64,000 bases of DNA, taken from the NCBI GenBank assembly GCA_041396905.1, contig JAWKXQ010000002.1, positions 124,001 through 188,000 on the forward strand, read 5' to 3'. The notes under the pieces are model-generated. The model was given only the letters and a program-made list of their open reading frames with translations, was not told where the DNA came from and ran no database searches. Shown one piece after another: positions 42,419-51,586 of this stretch (positions are counted from its first letter, which is position 1; each line of letters begins with the position of its first letter). Position numbers and translations under genes: made by a program. Origin of the DNA: JACXVD01 sp020446665. Lineage in GTDB: Bacteria > Pseudomonadota > Alphaproteobacteria > Sphingomonadales > Sphingomonadaceae.

Positions 42419-42970
42419 ATGAAAATCGCCCGGTTGCGCATTGCAGTGATACAAGCCGCCGCAGCCTTTGCGATTGCGGCTAGTCCTGCCCATGCGGATG
42501 AAAAAGACTGGGCCAACGCAAGCGACATTGCCCGTAATGGGCTGGTGCTTGCAGCACTGGGCGTTCCCATTGCCAAGGGTGACAAGGAAGGTGCCCTGCA
42601 GGCAGGTGGCAGTCTCGCGATCAGCAAGGCGGAAAGCTGGGCGCTCAAGGAAGTAATCCGTGAGCGCCGCCCCGACGGCTCAGATTACAAGAGCTTTCCC
42701 TCCGGACATACCACCGTCAGCTTTGCAGCGGCGGCCACGCTGCACAATCGCTATGGCTGGAAGGCGGGTGTCCCGGCCTATCTCGCCGCCGGTTTTGTGG
42801 GTGTTGCGCGCGTAAAGGCTGACAAGCATCACTGGCATGACGTTCTGGTTGGCGCAGCATTGGGCGAAGCAACAGGGCTGCTGATCACAAGCAAGCGCGA
42901 CTCCTCGGTTCAGCTCGTGCCATGGGCCGAACATGGCGGCGGCGGGATCACATTTGCTGCCCGTTTCTGA
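42419..42970 (+). CDS. PAP2-superfamily phosphatase, exported
   Basis: A 183-residue protein starting at the ATG at 42419 after AGGAAGG. The signal peptide is MKIARLRIAVIQAAAAFAI...AHA. The acid-phosphatase motifs are KEVIRERRPDG (KxxxxxxRP), SFPSGHTTVSFA (PSGH) and ARVKADKHHWHDVLVGAALGE (third motif; Ala replaces the usual Ser before Arg). No membrane helices beyond the leader are obvious, so a soluble periplasmic form is likely. The substrate is a lipid or soluble phosphate and cannot be told. Confidence 0.88.
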   Translation: MKIARLRIAVIQAAAAFAIAASPAHADEKDWANASDIARNGLVLAALGVPIAKGDKEGALQAGGSLAISKAESWALKEVIRERRPDGSDYKSFPSGHTTVSFAAAATLHNRYGWKAGVPAYLAAGFVGVARVKADKHHWHDVLVGAALGEATGLLITSKRDSSVQLVPWAEHGGGGITFAARF

Positions 42971-43027
42971 GGGAAAAAGACTGTCCGCGCATTGGCATCG
43001 TTCCGCCTTCGTTCTAGTGCCTGAAGA

Positions 43028-45781
43028 GTGACTGCCGCGCTTCCTCTCCCCGCCCTGCATGCCAGCCATGCCGGCACATGGCTGCGCGATTCCAATGGTG
43101 CGACGCGCGGATGTTCCAAGGGGGAAGCGATCATGGCCGCGGCGGATACACCGCTGCTGCTGCTCAATGCACCGCTGGTGGCGAGCCGGCTGGGCTATCC
43201 CGATCTGTCGGGGCTGGACCTGCTGGAACTGTTCGCCTTCATCCACCCCGCGCGATTTTGCGTACCCACGCCCAAGGGGCTGGCGCATGCGCTGGGGCTG
43301 GACGAGCCCGCCAGCGACGACGATGTGCCCGCTTTGCTGCAACGTGCAGCGGGCAAGCTGCTGGAACACTGCGAGAGCGATGACTGGGCCGAACGCGAAG
43401 GCGCGTGGAGCGTGCTGCAATCGCTGGTCAAGATGCGCTGGCCCTGGGCCGGACTGCTCAGCCCGCATATTCGCAGGCCGGACAAGGCCGAGCGCTGGCT
43501 GTTCGCCCGCCTGCCCGAATGGGAGGAAGCACCCGAACGATCGCCCCCTCGCCCGGTCGCACTGGATGCGGCAGCAGTTCAGGCTCAATTGGCGCGCCTG
43601 ACCGGCGCCGGGGCGGAGCAACGCGAGGGCCAGCGATCCTATGCCAGCGAAGCGGCGCATATTTTCGCCCCGCGCCCAAGGGACCATGTGCCGCACGTTC
43701 TGCTGGCGCAGGCGGGCACGGGGATCGGCAAGACACTGGGCTATCTCACCCCGGCCTCGCTGTGGGCAGAGCAATCGGGCGGCACGGTCTGGGTGTCCAC
43801 CTATACCAAGAACCTGCAGCGCCAGTTGCGGTCGGAAAGCCGCCGGGCGTGGCCAGAGAAACGTCTGGACGGGTCACAGCCCGTCGTCGTGCGCAAGGGG
43901 CGGGAGAATTATCTCTGCCTGCTCAATCTGGAAGACGCATTGCAGGGCGGCTTTGGCGGGCGGGCGGCGATCCTGGCGCAACTGGTGGCGCGCTGGGCCG
44001 CCTATACGCGCGATGGGGATATTGTCGGCGGCGATCTGCCCGGCTGGCTGGGCAGCTTGTTCCGCAAGCGCGGGATTGCCGCTCTCACCGATCAGCGCGG
44101 CGAATGTGTCTATGCCGGGTGTCCGCATTACCGCAAATGCTTCATCGAACGCTCTGCCCGGGCGAGCGCGCAGGCGGATCTCGTGATCGCCAATCACGCG
44201 CTGGTGATGGTCAATGCGGCACGCGGGCGCGACCATGCCCAACGCCCGACCCGCATCGTGTTCGACGAAGGCCATCACGTGTTCGAAGCCGCCGATTCCA
44301 CTTTCGCCGCCGCGCTGACCGGGCAGGAAGCCATCGAATTGCGCCGCTGGATAATCGGCCCGGAAAAGAAATCGCGCGGCCGCCGCAGGGGCCTTGCCGC
44401 GCGGCTGGCCGATGTTGCTTCCTATGACGAGGATGGCGGCAAGGCTGTGGAAGCGGCGATCACCGCTGCCGAAGCTCTACCCGGCGATGGCTGGTTGCAG
44501 CGGATCAATGACAATGAACCTTCCGGCCCCATCGAAGCACTGCTCGGCGCGGCCCGCACACTGACCTATGCCCGCGACGAAAGCGGCGGGCAGGAAGCTG
44601 GCTATGGCATAGAGACCGAAATCGCTCAGCTCCCCGGCCATTTCATCGAAGTGGCGCAGCAGGCCGCCAGCGCACTGTCCGCGATCCGCATCCCGCTGAT
44701 GCGGCTGGGCTCGCGGCTGGAGGCTGTGCTGGAGGATGCACCCGACTGGCTCGACGGACAGGGCCGCGCCCGGATAGAGGGTGCGCGCCATTCGCTCGGC
44801 TGGCGGGTCGATCTGCTCGCCGCGTGGGAGGCCTTGCTTGACCGTATGGGCGGCCCGGCCGATCCGGAATTTGTCGATTGGCTGGCGGTCGAACGCTCTG
44901 ACGCGCGCGAATTCGATATCGGCATTCACCGCCACTGGCTCGACCCGATGAAGCCCTTTGCAAGGGTGGTGCTGGAGCCTGCCCATGGCGTGATGCTGAC
45001 CAGCGCAACCTTGTGCGACCGGGGCGCAGAGGGGCCGGACTGGGAGGGCGCCATCGTCCGCTCCGGCGCACCGCATATTGACGTCAATCCGCGCCTCGCC
45101 AGCGCAGACAGCCCGTTTGACTATGCCAATAATGCCGAAGTGCTGATCGTTACCGATGTGAAGAAGGGCGACATTCCCTCGCTAGCTGGAGCCTATGGCC
45201 GGATTATCGAAGCCAGCGGCGGTGGTGTGCTGGGCCTGTTCACCGCCATCCGCCGCCTGCGCGCCGTGCATGGCCGGATCGCAGACCGGCTCGCGCGCGA
45301 CGGGCTGCCGCTCTATGCGCAGCATGTCGATCCGATCGACACGGGCACGCTGGTGGATATTTTCCGCGACGATCCGCGCGCCAGCCTGCTCGGCACCGAT
45401 GCTTTGCGCGACGGGGTGGACGTGCCCGGCCATTCGCTGCGCTGCGTGATCATGGAGCAAGTCCCCTGGCCGCGCCCCACCATCTTGCACCGCGCGCGCC
45501 GCGCCGCAGCGGGCGGCAGCGGGTTTGACGACCGCCTGATCCGCGCGCGGCTGGCGCAGGCATTTGGCCGCCTGATCCGCAGCAAGGAGGATCACGGACA
45601 CTTCATCGTCCTCTCCTCCGCCTTCCCCAGCAGGCTGCTCTCTGCCTTCCCGCCGGGCACCCCTGTCACGCGTTTGACACTGGAGGAGGCTTTACAACGC
45701 GTCAGCAAAGGTGTTTTCGGGAAACAGGCTGAGCCAGCACATGATCTGGCTCGCAACGGAGAAGGACCGGACAGCGCGTGA
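43028..45781 (+). CDS. DinG-family ATP-dependent DNA helicase (XPD-like, Fe-S)
   Basis: A 917-residue superfamily 2 helicase starting at a GTG at 43028 (MTAALPLPALHASHAG). An N-terminal domain of about 200 residues, with the segment LLNAPLVASRLGYPDLSGLD, precedes Walker A GTGIGKT (230-236). Cysteines for a 4Fe-4S cluster are in NYLCLL and CVYAGCPHYRKC. Walker B is DEGHH in IVFDEGHHVFEAAD, and motif VI is QAFGRLIRSKEDHG. Such helicases unwind forks and R-loops. The N-terminal part lacks the exonuclease of Gram-positive DinG. It overlaps SixA by GTGA. Confidence 0.93.
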   Translation: MTAALPLPALHASHAGTWLRDSNGATRGCSKGEAIMAAADTPLLLLNAPLVASRLGYPDLSGLDLLELFAFIHPARFCVPTPKGLAHALGLDEPASDDDVPALLQRAAGKLLEHCESDDWAEREGAWSVLQSLVKMRWPWAGLLSPHIRRPDKAERWLFARLPEWEEAPERSPPRPVALDAAAVQAQLARLTGAGAEQREGQRSYASEAAHIFAPRPRDHVPHVLLAQAGTGIGKTLGYLTPASLWAEQSGGTVWVSTYTKNLQRQLRSESRRAWPEKRLDGSQPVVVRKGRENYLCLLNLEDALQGGFGGRAAILAQLVARWAAYTRDGDIVGGDLPGWLGSLFRKRGIAALTDQRGECVYAGCPHYRKCFIERSARASAQADLVIANHALVMVNAARGRDHAQRPTRIVFDEGHHVFEAADSTFAAALTGQEAIELRRWIIGPEKKSRGRRRGLAARLADVASYDEDGGKAVEAAITAAEALPGDGWLQRINDNEPSGPIEALLGAARTLTYARDESGGQEAGYGIETEIAQLPGHFIEVAQQAASALSAIRIPLMRLGSRLEAVLEDAPDWLDGQGRARIEGARHSLGWRVDLLAAWEALLDRMGGPADPEFVDWLAVERSDAREFDIGIHRHWLDPMKPFARVVLEPAHGVMLTSATLCDRGAEGPDWEGAIVRSGAPHIDVNPRLASADSPFDYANNAEVLIVTDVKKGDIPSLAGAYGRIIEASGGGVLGLFTAIRRLRAVHGRIADRLARDGLPLYAQHVDPIDTGTLVDIFRDDPRASLLGTDALRDGVDVPGHSLRCVIMEQVPWPRPTILHRARRAAAGGSGFDDRLIRARLAQAFGRLIRSKEDHGHFIVLSSAFPSRLLSAFPPGTPVTRLTLEEALQRVSKGVFGKQAEPAHDLARNGEGPDSA

Positions 45782-46311
45782 AAATTCTCGGTATCCTGCG
45801 CCATGCGAAATCGGATTGGGACGATGTTGGCCAGCGTGACTTTGATCGCGGGCTGAATGATCGCGGGCGCAAGGGAGCGGCGGTGATCGGCCAGCATATC
45901 AGAGACCACGGCGCGCGCTGGGATGCGGTGCTGGCAAGCCCTGCCGTGCGGGTGAAGCAAACACTGGAAGTCTCGCTGCCTGAAATGGAACCTGTCTGGG
46001 ACGAGCGGCTCTATCTCGCCAGCGTGCCAACCATTTTCGACGTGATCCGCGACCATGCGGGCGATGCAGACCGCGTGCTGATCAGCGGGCACAATCCCGG
46101 CCTGCAGGAAATCCTGTTCGAACTGATCCCCACGGAGAACGAGAACGAGCTGTTCCAGCAGGCGATCCGCAAATTCCCCACGGCCAGCTTTGCGGTGCTG
46201 GAAATCGCCATTGACGACTGGGCCAATCTCGACGGTGCCAAAGCCACCCTCGCCCACTTCGCCCGCCCGCGCGATCTCGACCCGGAACTAGGGCCCGATA
46301 CGGCACGGTAG
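45778..46311 (+). CDS. SixA-like histidine phosphatase
   Basis: A 177-residue cytoplasmic phosphatase of the histidine phosphatase superfamily. The RHG-type motif is LRHAKSDW, with the catalytic His in position, then LNDRGRKGAAVIGQHI, LASPAVRVKQTLEV and the second His in ISGHNPGLQE. The length and LRHAKSDW make it SixA-type, a phospho-histidine phosphatase family. It starts at a GTG overlapping the helicase stop. Confidence 0.93.
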   Translation: MKILGILRHAKSDWDDVGQRDFDRGLNDRGRKGAAVIGQHIRDHGARWDAVLASPAVRVKQTLEVSLPEMEPVWDERLYLASVPTIFDVIRDHAGDADRVLISGHNPGLQEILFELIPTENENELFQQAIRKFPTASFAVLEIAIDDWANLDGAKATLAHFARPRDLDPELGPDTAR

Positions 46312-46340
46312 GGGTTGGGTTGCTTCACAAGGATCGCCGA

Positions 46341-46421
46341 TGGTGCATTTCGTTTTTCTCAATGCACTCTGCAGGACATTGGAACAGGTAGGGTGCATTG
46401 AGGCAGAGCCGAAATGCACCA
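46341..46421. repeat. 81-bp nested inverted repeat between convergent genes
   Basis: Outer arms TGGTGCATTTCG (46341-46352) and CGAAATGCACCA (46410-46421) are perfect complements. Inner arms CTCAATGCAC (46358-46367) and GTGCATTGAG (46393-46402) are also perfect. The loop holds about 25 bases. It could act as a terminator for sixA and soxR or be a small mobile palindrome. No other copy was seen in this window. Confidence 0.85.
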
Positions 46422-46434
46422 ATGGCCCGCCCCA

Positions 46435-46884
46435 TCAACCCAGCACGAATCTCGGCCCCGCCCCGCCTGCGCCAGCCTCGTCATCGCGATTGTAGAGCTG
46501 GCAATTCCTCAGGCTCAGGCAGCCACAACCAATGCAGCCATCCAGCTTGTCGCGCGTGCGCTGCAGCGTGGCGATACGGCTGTCGATCACGCTGCGGATG
46601 GCGGTGCTGATTGCTTTCCAGTCCTTCGCCGTGGGAGTGCGACCTTGCGGCAGGCGGCGCAATTGCTCTTCGATCTCCGCCAGTGACAGGCCGAGATTTT
46701 GTGCGATCACCACGAAACTCAGGCGGCGAATATCGCTGCGCAGGAAGCGGCGCTGATTGCCGCCTGTGCGCAGCGCCTCGACCAGCCCCTTCTCCTCGTA
46801 GAAGCGGATCGCGGAGACAGACAGGCCGGTGCGCCGGGCGAGGTCGCCGATTGTGAGCAGGTCATCTTTCTTCAGCCGTGTCAT
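46435..46884 (-). CDS. soxR: Redox-sensing MerR-family activator SoxR
   Basis: A 149-residue regulator starting at the ATG at 46884 (MTRLKKDDLLTIGDLARRTG). The MerR HTH (LTIGDLARRTGLSVSAIRFYEEKGLV) and dimer helix are complete. The 2Fe-2S ligands are Cys117, Cys120, Cys122 and Cys128 in CIGCGCLSLRNC, the SoxR pattern. Oxidation by redox-cycling compounds makes it activate promoters with long spacers. It is divergent from a VOC gene whose promoter has exactly such a spacer and a SoxR box. Confidence 0.97.
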   Translation of the reverse strand: MTRLKKDDLLTIGDLARRTGLSVSAIRFYEEKGLVEALRTGGNQRRFLRSDIRRLSFVVIAQNLGLSLAEIEEQLRRLPQGRTPTAKDWKAISTAIRSVIDSRIATLQRTRDKLDGCIGCGCLSLRNCQLYNRDDEAGAGGAGPRFVLG

Positions 46885-46907
46885 GGCCACCCCATCAAAT
46901 TCAAAGC

Positions 46908-46938
46908 TTGACCTCACCTTAGCTTGAGGTTGCATGAT
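46908..46938 (+). promoter_or_regulatory. SoxR-dependent promoter of the VOC gene
   Basis: The -35 TTGACC (46908-46913) and -10 CATGAT (46933-46938) are 19 bp apart, the overlong spacing that SoxR corrects. A box resembling the known SoxR site, CCTCACCTTAGCTTGAGG (46912-46929), fills the spacer. It lies 28 bases before the soxR start on the other strand, so it may also control soxR. Confidence 0.8.
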
Positions 46939-47004
46939 AGGCAAACAGGACGATTCGCCGGGAACATTTTCCGCCGCGATCCGTCAGGCAGGAAAGGAAA
47001 GATC

Positions 47005-47376
47005 ATGCCCACAGGACGCCTCGAACACGCCAATATCTCCGTCACCAATCTGGACCGTTCCGTACATCTGCTGGAACGGCTCGCCGGGTGGCATGTGCGC
47101 TGGCGCGGTCCGTCGATGAATGATGGCGAAACCGTCCATATCGGCACGGATGACGCTTATGTCGCGCTCTACACCCATCCCGATGTGAAGGGTGGCTTCA
47201 GCAAGGGTCAGCCGATGAACCATATCGGCATCGTGGTGGATGATCTGGAAGCGGCAGAGAAAGTCGTCGCAGATGCCGGGCTGAAAGCCTGGGGGCATGA
47301 TGATTACGAACCCGGTCGGCGCTTCTATTTCTTCGACTGGGACGGGATCGAATGGGAGATTGTGAGCTATGATTAA
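47005..47376 (+). CDS. VOC-family (glyoxalase/bleomycin resistance-like) protein
   Basis: A 123-residue VOC protein starting at the ATG at 47005 (MPTGRLEHANISVTNLDRSV) with GGAAAGGA upstream. Two beta-alpha-beta-beta-beta modules are visible: ISVTNLDRSVHLLERLAGWHV with VALYTHP, and HIGIVVDDLEAAEKVV with FYFFDWDGIEWEIV. His8 and the C-terminal Glu are candidate metal ligands. It is probably a SoxR target, so detoxification of redox-active or electrophilic compounds is plausible. The substrate is unknown. Confidence 0.88.
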   Translation: MPTGRLEHANISVTNLDRSVHLLERLAGWHVRWRGPSMNDGETVHIGTDDAYVALYTHPDVKGGFSKGQPMNHIGIVVDDLEAAEKVVADAGLKAWGHDDYEPGRRFYFFDWDGIEWEIVSYD

Positions 47377-48002
47377 AGCAGCCGCGCGTGCCCGCCCCCG
47401 GCCCATGGCTCCTGCGTCCGGTCGATGGCAAGATCGCCCTGCCAGGGGCGACAAAGCTCAAACGCCTCCGCCGGGCTGCCCTTGATCCACTGCGCATAAT
47501 CCTGCGGGGCGAGCAGCACGGGCATGCGCGTATGCACCTCTGCCGCGCGGCCAGCGGCATCGGTCATCACCATGGAATAGGCATCGCCCCATTCATCGGT
47601 TTGGCGCCACACGCCCCGCCGCCGCGAACAGTTCCGCGCCGGGCACAGAGAGCCAGCTGCGCGACTTGCTGCCCTTCGCTCCTCGCCTCCGCCCAAGCGG
47701 TGAGCGGGATCAAGGCAGCGGCGCTGCTCGAAACTGCTGCGCCAGAAGAAGCCCTCCAGCTTGTCCGTCCGTGCATTATTGACCGGCTTGGAAGCAAGTA
47801 TGGCTGGCCCTGCTTGCCCTTCATCTACCGTAAGGCCCCAGTTCATTTGCCCCGCAGCCGCCCGCCTTTGTCGATCACTGCGCCGGGATAGCCGAGGAAC
47901 ACCTCTGCCCCAAAATTCGCGCCTGCCGTTTCGTCCGCACCCAATGTCGAACCAGTCCGCCACTTCGGTGGTGTTCTTCGTCATGCGGTAGAGGTTGCAC
48001 AT
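47373..48002 (-). pseudogene. HMCES/YedK-family SOS response-associated protein with several frame changes
   Basis: It starts MCNLYRMTKN with catalytic Cys2, the residue that crosslinks abasic sites in single-stranded DNA. The true family sequence is spread over different frames: N-terminus; then NFGAEVFLGYPGAVIDKGG in another frame; then MNWGLTVDEGQ to SKPVNNARTDKLEGFFWRSS; then CLIPLTAWAEAR-type sequence in another; then GVWRQTDEWGDAYSMVMTDA to the end. An open frame survives across the region by chance. The many small indels, shared with the next gene, suggest consensus errors rather than decay. The stop overlaps the VOC gene's 3' end by 4 bases. Confidence 0.8.
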
Positions 48003-48003
48003 G

Positions 48004-48905
48004 GCCCCCTACCCCCGGCATTCCCGACCACGAAGGCCGCGGCCATCAGCAGGCCCGCCATGCGGTTGGGCCAAACAGTCCGGGGGTTGGCAGGATCATC
48101 GGGATCGAGGAGGTGTAACGGAAGCCTGCCACGCCAGATGCGCCGCCACCGGGATCAGCGCCAGCAGCACCACCCAGTCCGCACGCAGCAGCCAGAAAAG
48201 ACAGCGCCCACAACGCCACCGCGCCGCCATAGAACAGCCACGCCCGCCTGCACCCTGCCCCCAGCCGCAAGGCCGAACTCTTGATACCGACCAGCGCATC
48301 ATCCTCGCGGTCTTGCAGCGCGTAAGATCGTGTCGCCAGCCCATGCACCACAGCAGCGCCCCGCCATAGAGCGCGGCCAGCGCATCAGGTTGTCCCCGCG
48401 CATCGCAGCCGACCGGCGCGCCCCAGGTGAGGCCAGCCCCAACCATGCCTGCGGCCACCGTAGCGATCCGCTTCGCGGATAGGCCGCCACCAGCGCGAGG
48501 CTGCCCAGCGCCACCAGCTGCCTGCCAGCGCAATTGCAGCAGCACGATCAATCCGATGGCGCAGAGGAACAGCAACCATCCCCATGCCAGCTTTTTGGTC
48601 CGCGCCCGCCTCGCCACCGGGCGGCTGGCCGTGCGCGTGACCTTCCGGTCGAGAGCGGCATCGACAATATCGTTATAGACACAGCCCGCCCCGCGCATGG
48701 CGATACTGCCAAGCAGGAACCAGCCCAGCAATTGCCACTGCCAACCGCCACCCGCCAGCCACAGCCCCCATGCGCAGGGCCAGAACAGCAGCCACCAGCC
48801 GATCGGCCGGTCAAACCGCGCCAGCATGGCCAGATCACGCGGCATTTGCGGCAGTCGCGCAATCAAGCCGCGATGTTCGCTGTCGGGGACGATAGTGTCG
48901 CTCAT
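48004..48905 (-). pseudogene. ubiA: 4-hydroxybenzoate polyprenyltransferase (UbiA) with several frame changes
   Basis: UbiA attaches the polyprenyl tail to 4-hydroxybenzoate in ubiquinone synthesis. The first part is intact from the ATG at 48905: RFDRPIGWWLLFWPCAWGLWLA, then GAGCVYNDIVDAALDRKVTRTASRPVA with the first DxxxD-type motif NDIVDAALD. From about 48560 downwards the family sequence hops between frames: GSLALVAAYP, WPQAWLGL, TWGAPVG, AMRGDNL, YALQDREDDALVGIKSSALRLG (second motif) and NRMAGLLMAAAFVVGNAGG. This gene is normally essential for ubiquinone, so the frame changes are probably sequence errors. The left end is approximate. Confidence 0.82.
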
Positions 48906-48964
48906 GCCTGCCTCCTAACCAACTCGTCTTCCCAGCGAAAGCCGGATGTGGTTTAGGGAGGACC

Positions 48965-49720
48965 ATGGCTGCAACCCCCGCCTGGCCGCCCCGAAGCGCC
49001 CCGCGCCTGTTTGTGCAGGATGCGCTTTCTGCAGGCGCGTCTGTAACCATTTCCGGCAATCCAGCGCATTACCTTGCGCGCGTGATGCGCGTGAAGGAAG
49101 GGGACAGCGTGGTGTTGTGTGACGATCAGACCGGCGAATGGGCTGCGCGTGTCATTTCGACAGGCAAACGTGATGTTGACCTCCACATTGTCGAAATGCT
49201 GCGTCCGCGTGAGGATGTTCCGGATTTCACGCTTTGCGCCGCGCTGCTGAAGAAAGACCGGTTTGACATGGTGCTGGAGAAAGCGACCGAACTGGGTGTC
49301 GCCCGCATCCAGCCAGTCATCACCCGCCGATGCGTGGCGGACAAGCTCAATCTGGAGCGTGCGCGCATGGTGGTGACGGAAGCCGCCGAACAATGCGCGC
49401 GCACCGCTCTGCCTGATGTTCTGGAACCGGTGAAGCTCGACGCCTTGCTGCGCGACTGGCCTGCCAACCGCGTGCTGTTTTTCGCTGACGAATTGGGCGG
49501 AGAGCCTGCGGCAGAGCGGTTTGCCGCACATGCCCCGCCCGCCGCGCTCCTGACCGGGCCGGAGGGCGGATTCACCGACGAGGAACGCGCCGCTATCCGC
49601 AAACTGGCAGAAACCCGGGCGATCACGCTTGGCCCGCGCATATTGCGCGGCGAAACGGCAGCGCTGGCCGCCATCGCACTGTGGATGGGCACGGCGGGGG
49701 ATTGGCCGAGGGACTTGTAA
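48965..49720 (+). CDS. rsmE: 16S rRNA (uracil1498-N3)-methyltransferase
   Basis: A 251-residue SPOUT-class methyltransferase that modifies U1498 near the decoding site. It has an N-terminal PUA-like part (PRLFVQDALSAGASVTISGNPAHYLARVMRVKEGDSVVL), then CAALLKKDRFDMVLEKATELGVARIQPVITRRCV. The knot has LLTGPEGGFTDEERAAI and ITLGPRILRGETAALAA, the RsmE SAM-binding motifs. Length is normal. It is divergent from ubiA, 59 bases away. Confidence 0.96.
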   Translation: MAATPAWPPRSAPRLFVQDALSAGASVTISGNPAHYLARVMRVKEGDSVVLCDDQTGEWAARVISTGKRDVDLHIVEMLRPREDVPDFTLCAALLKKDRFDMVLEKATELGVARIQPVITRRCVADKLNLERARMVVTEAAEQCARTALPDVLEPVKLDALLRDWPANRVLFFADELGGEPAAERFAAHAPPAALLTGPEGGFTDEERAAIRKLAETRAITLGPRILRGETAALAAIALWMGTAGDWPRDL

Positions 49721-49776
49721 GTTATGCTGCCGAATTTCTCTTCCCCTGTCGGTTTGGGTTGCGTAGGGCAACGCAT

Positions 49777-51150
49777 ATGAGCACCCGCGAGGAGTCTGGG
49801 GGAGAGGACCCCTTCATCGAAAGCCGCGACCAGCTGGTCGCGCCCATGGCCGCTGGCGAAAAGCCGGCCGACCGCTGGCGTATCGGCACCGAGCACGAAA
49901 AATTCGTCTACAAGGATTACGACAAGCACGCGCCCGCTTATGACGAGCCTTGCGGCATTCGCGACCTGTTGATGGCCCTGCGCGAATTCGGCTGGGAACC
50001 GGTCGAGGAAGGCGGCAATGTCATTGCGATGCGCGGAGCGGACGGCACCGTGAGCCTGGAACCCGCAGGCCAGCTGGAATTGTCTGGCGCACCGCTGGAA
50101 AATCTCCACCAGACCTGCGCCGAAACCGACCGCCATTTGCAACAGGTAAAGGCAATTGGCGAGAAGTGCGACGTGAAGTTTCTCGGCCTTGGCATGTGGC
50201 CGGACAAGACAAGGGCAGAGCTGCCGATCATGCCCAAGGGTCGCTATGACATCATGATGCGGCACATGCCGCGCGTGGGCAATCTGGGCCTCGACATGAT
50301 GCTGCGCACCTGCACCATCCAGGTCAATCTCGACTATTCGAGCGAAGCCGACATGGTGAAGAAATTCCGCGTCGGTCTGGCCTTGCAGCCACTCGCCACC
50401 GCCCTGTTTGCCAATTCTCCATTTACGGAGGGCAAGCCCAATGGCTACCTCTCCTATCGCAGCCATATCTGGTCAGACACGGACCCGCATCGCACCGGCA
50501 TGCTGCCCTTCGTGTTCGAGGATGGCTTCGGCTATGAACGCTATGTCGATTACATGCTCGACGTGCCGATGTATTTCGTCTTCCGCGACGGGAAATATAT
50601 CGACGCTGCGGGGCGAAGCTTCCGCGATTTTCTGAAGGGTGAACTGCCGGAGCTGCCGGGCGAACTGCCGCGCGAGAGCGACTGGTGGGATCACCTCTCC
50701 ACCGCCTTCCCCGAAGTGCGGCTGAAAAGCTTCCTGGAGATGCGCGGCGCCGATGGCGGCCCGTGGAACCGCATTTGCGCCCTTCCCGCATTCTGGGTTG
50801 GCCTGCTCTATGACCAGACTGCGCTGGATGCGGCGTGGGATCTGGTAAAGGCATGGGACATGGAAGGGCGCGAGAATTTGCGCAATGAAGTGCCCCGGCT
50901 TGCGCTCGATGCCCCCCTGCCCGGCGGTGGGAAACTGTCAGACATTGCAGGCGAAGTACTGGCAATTGCACGCTCAGGCCTTGCCGCACGCGCACGGCTG
51001 AACGCTGCAGGCGACAACGAAACCGGCTTCCTCAATCCGCTTGATGAAATCGTGAAGGATGGCCGCGTCCCGGCCCAGCGCCTCCTCGATCTCTATCATG
51101 GCGAATGGGGCGAGGATGTCAGCCGGGTTTACGCAACCAAGAGCTTTTGA
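49777..51150 (+). CDS. gshA: Glutamate-cysteine ligase, plant/alphaproteobacterial type
   Basis: A 457-residue enzyme catalysing the first step of glutathione synthesis. The ATG at 49777 starts MSTREESGGEDPFIESRDQL. Family blocks are IGTEHEKFVYK, VSLEPAGQLELSGAPLENLHQTCAE, FLGLGMWPDKTRAELPIMPKGRYDIM, MLRTCTIQVNLDYSSEADMVKKFRVGLALQP and PMYFVFRDGKYIDAAGRSF. It belongs to the class that is redox-regulated in plants. No gshB lies in this window. Confidence 0.97.
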   Translation: MSTREESGGEDPFIESRDQLVAPMAAGEKPADRWRIGTEHEKFVYKDYDKHAPAYDEPCGIRDLLMALREFGWEPVEEGGNVIAMRGADGTVSLEPAGQLELSGAPLENLHQTCAETDRHLQQVKAIGEKCDVKFLGLGMWPDKTRAELPIMPKGRYDIMMRHMPRVGNLGLDMMLRTCTIQVNLDYSSEADMVKKFRVGLALQPLATALFANSPFTEGKPNGYLSYRSHIWSDTDPHRTGMLPFVFEDGFGYERYVDYMLDVPMYFVFRDGKYIDAAGRSFRDFLKGELPELPGELPRESDWWDHLSTAFPEVRLKSFLEMRGADGGPWNRICALPAFWVGLLYDQTALDAAWDLVKAWDMEGRENLRNEVPRLALDAPLPGGGKLSDIAGEVLAIARSGLAARARLNAAGDNETGFLNPLDEIVKDGRVPAQRLLDLYHGEWGEDVSRVYATKSF

Positions 51151-51152
51151 TC

Positions 51153-51452
51153 ATGATTGTCGTCAACGGATCATTTCGTCTGCCGCCGGATCGCATGGAA
51201 CAAGCCAAGCCCGCCATGCAGCGTGTGATCGCGGCAAGCCTCGAAGAGCCGGGCTGTCTGGCCTATTCCTATGCGGTGGACATTCTCGACCCCGGCCTGG
51301 TCCGTGTGACCGAGGCGTGGGCGGATGGATCAACACTGGCCCGCCATTTTGAAACACCGCATATGCAGGCATGGAAGCAAGAGCGTGAAGCTTTCGGAAT
51401 GACCGACCGCAGCATTACAATGCACGCGGTCAAACACAGCACCGATTTGTAG
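51153..51452 (+). CDS. Antibiotic biosynthesis monooxygenase (ABM) domain protein
   Basis: A 99-residue ferredoxin-fold protein starting 2 bases after the gshA stop (MIVVNGSFRLPPDRMEQAK). It has the ABM pattern: EEPGCLAYSYAVDILDPGLVRVTEAWADGSTLARHFETPHMQAW. The family includes quinol monooxygenases, though many members have no known substrate. Co-transcription with gshA is likely. Confidence 0.9.
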   Translation: MIVVNGSFRLPPDRMEQAKPAMQRVIAASLEEPGCLAYSYAVDILDPGLVRVTEAWADGSTLARHFETPHMQAWKQEREAFGMTDRSITMHAVKHSTDL

Positions 51453-51586
51453 GCAAATCGCACCCTCTGTATCGCTTTGTATCAAAAGGTAATCCGGCGC
51501 GACGCAAGCCCCTTTGTTCATCCGGGCTTAATCCACCTAAGCCACAATTCTCCTGCTTGGTAAATATCTGAAAAATCGGGAGAATA

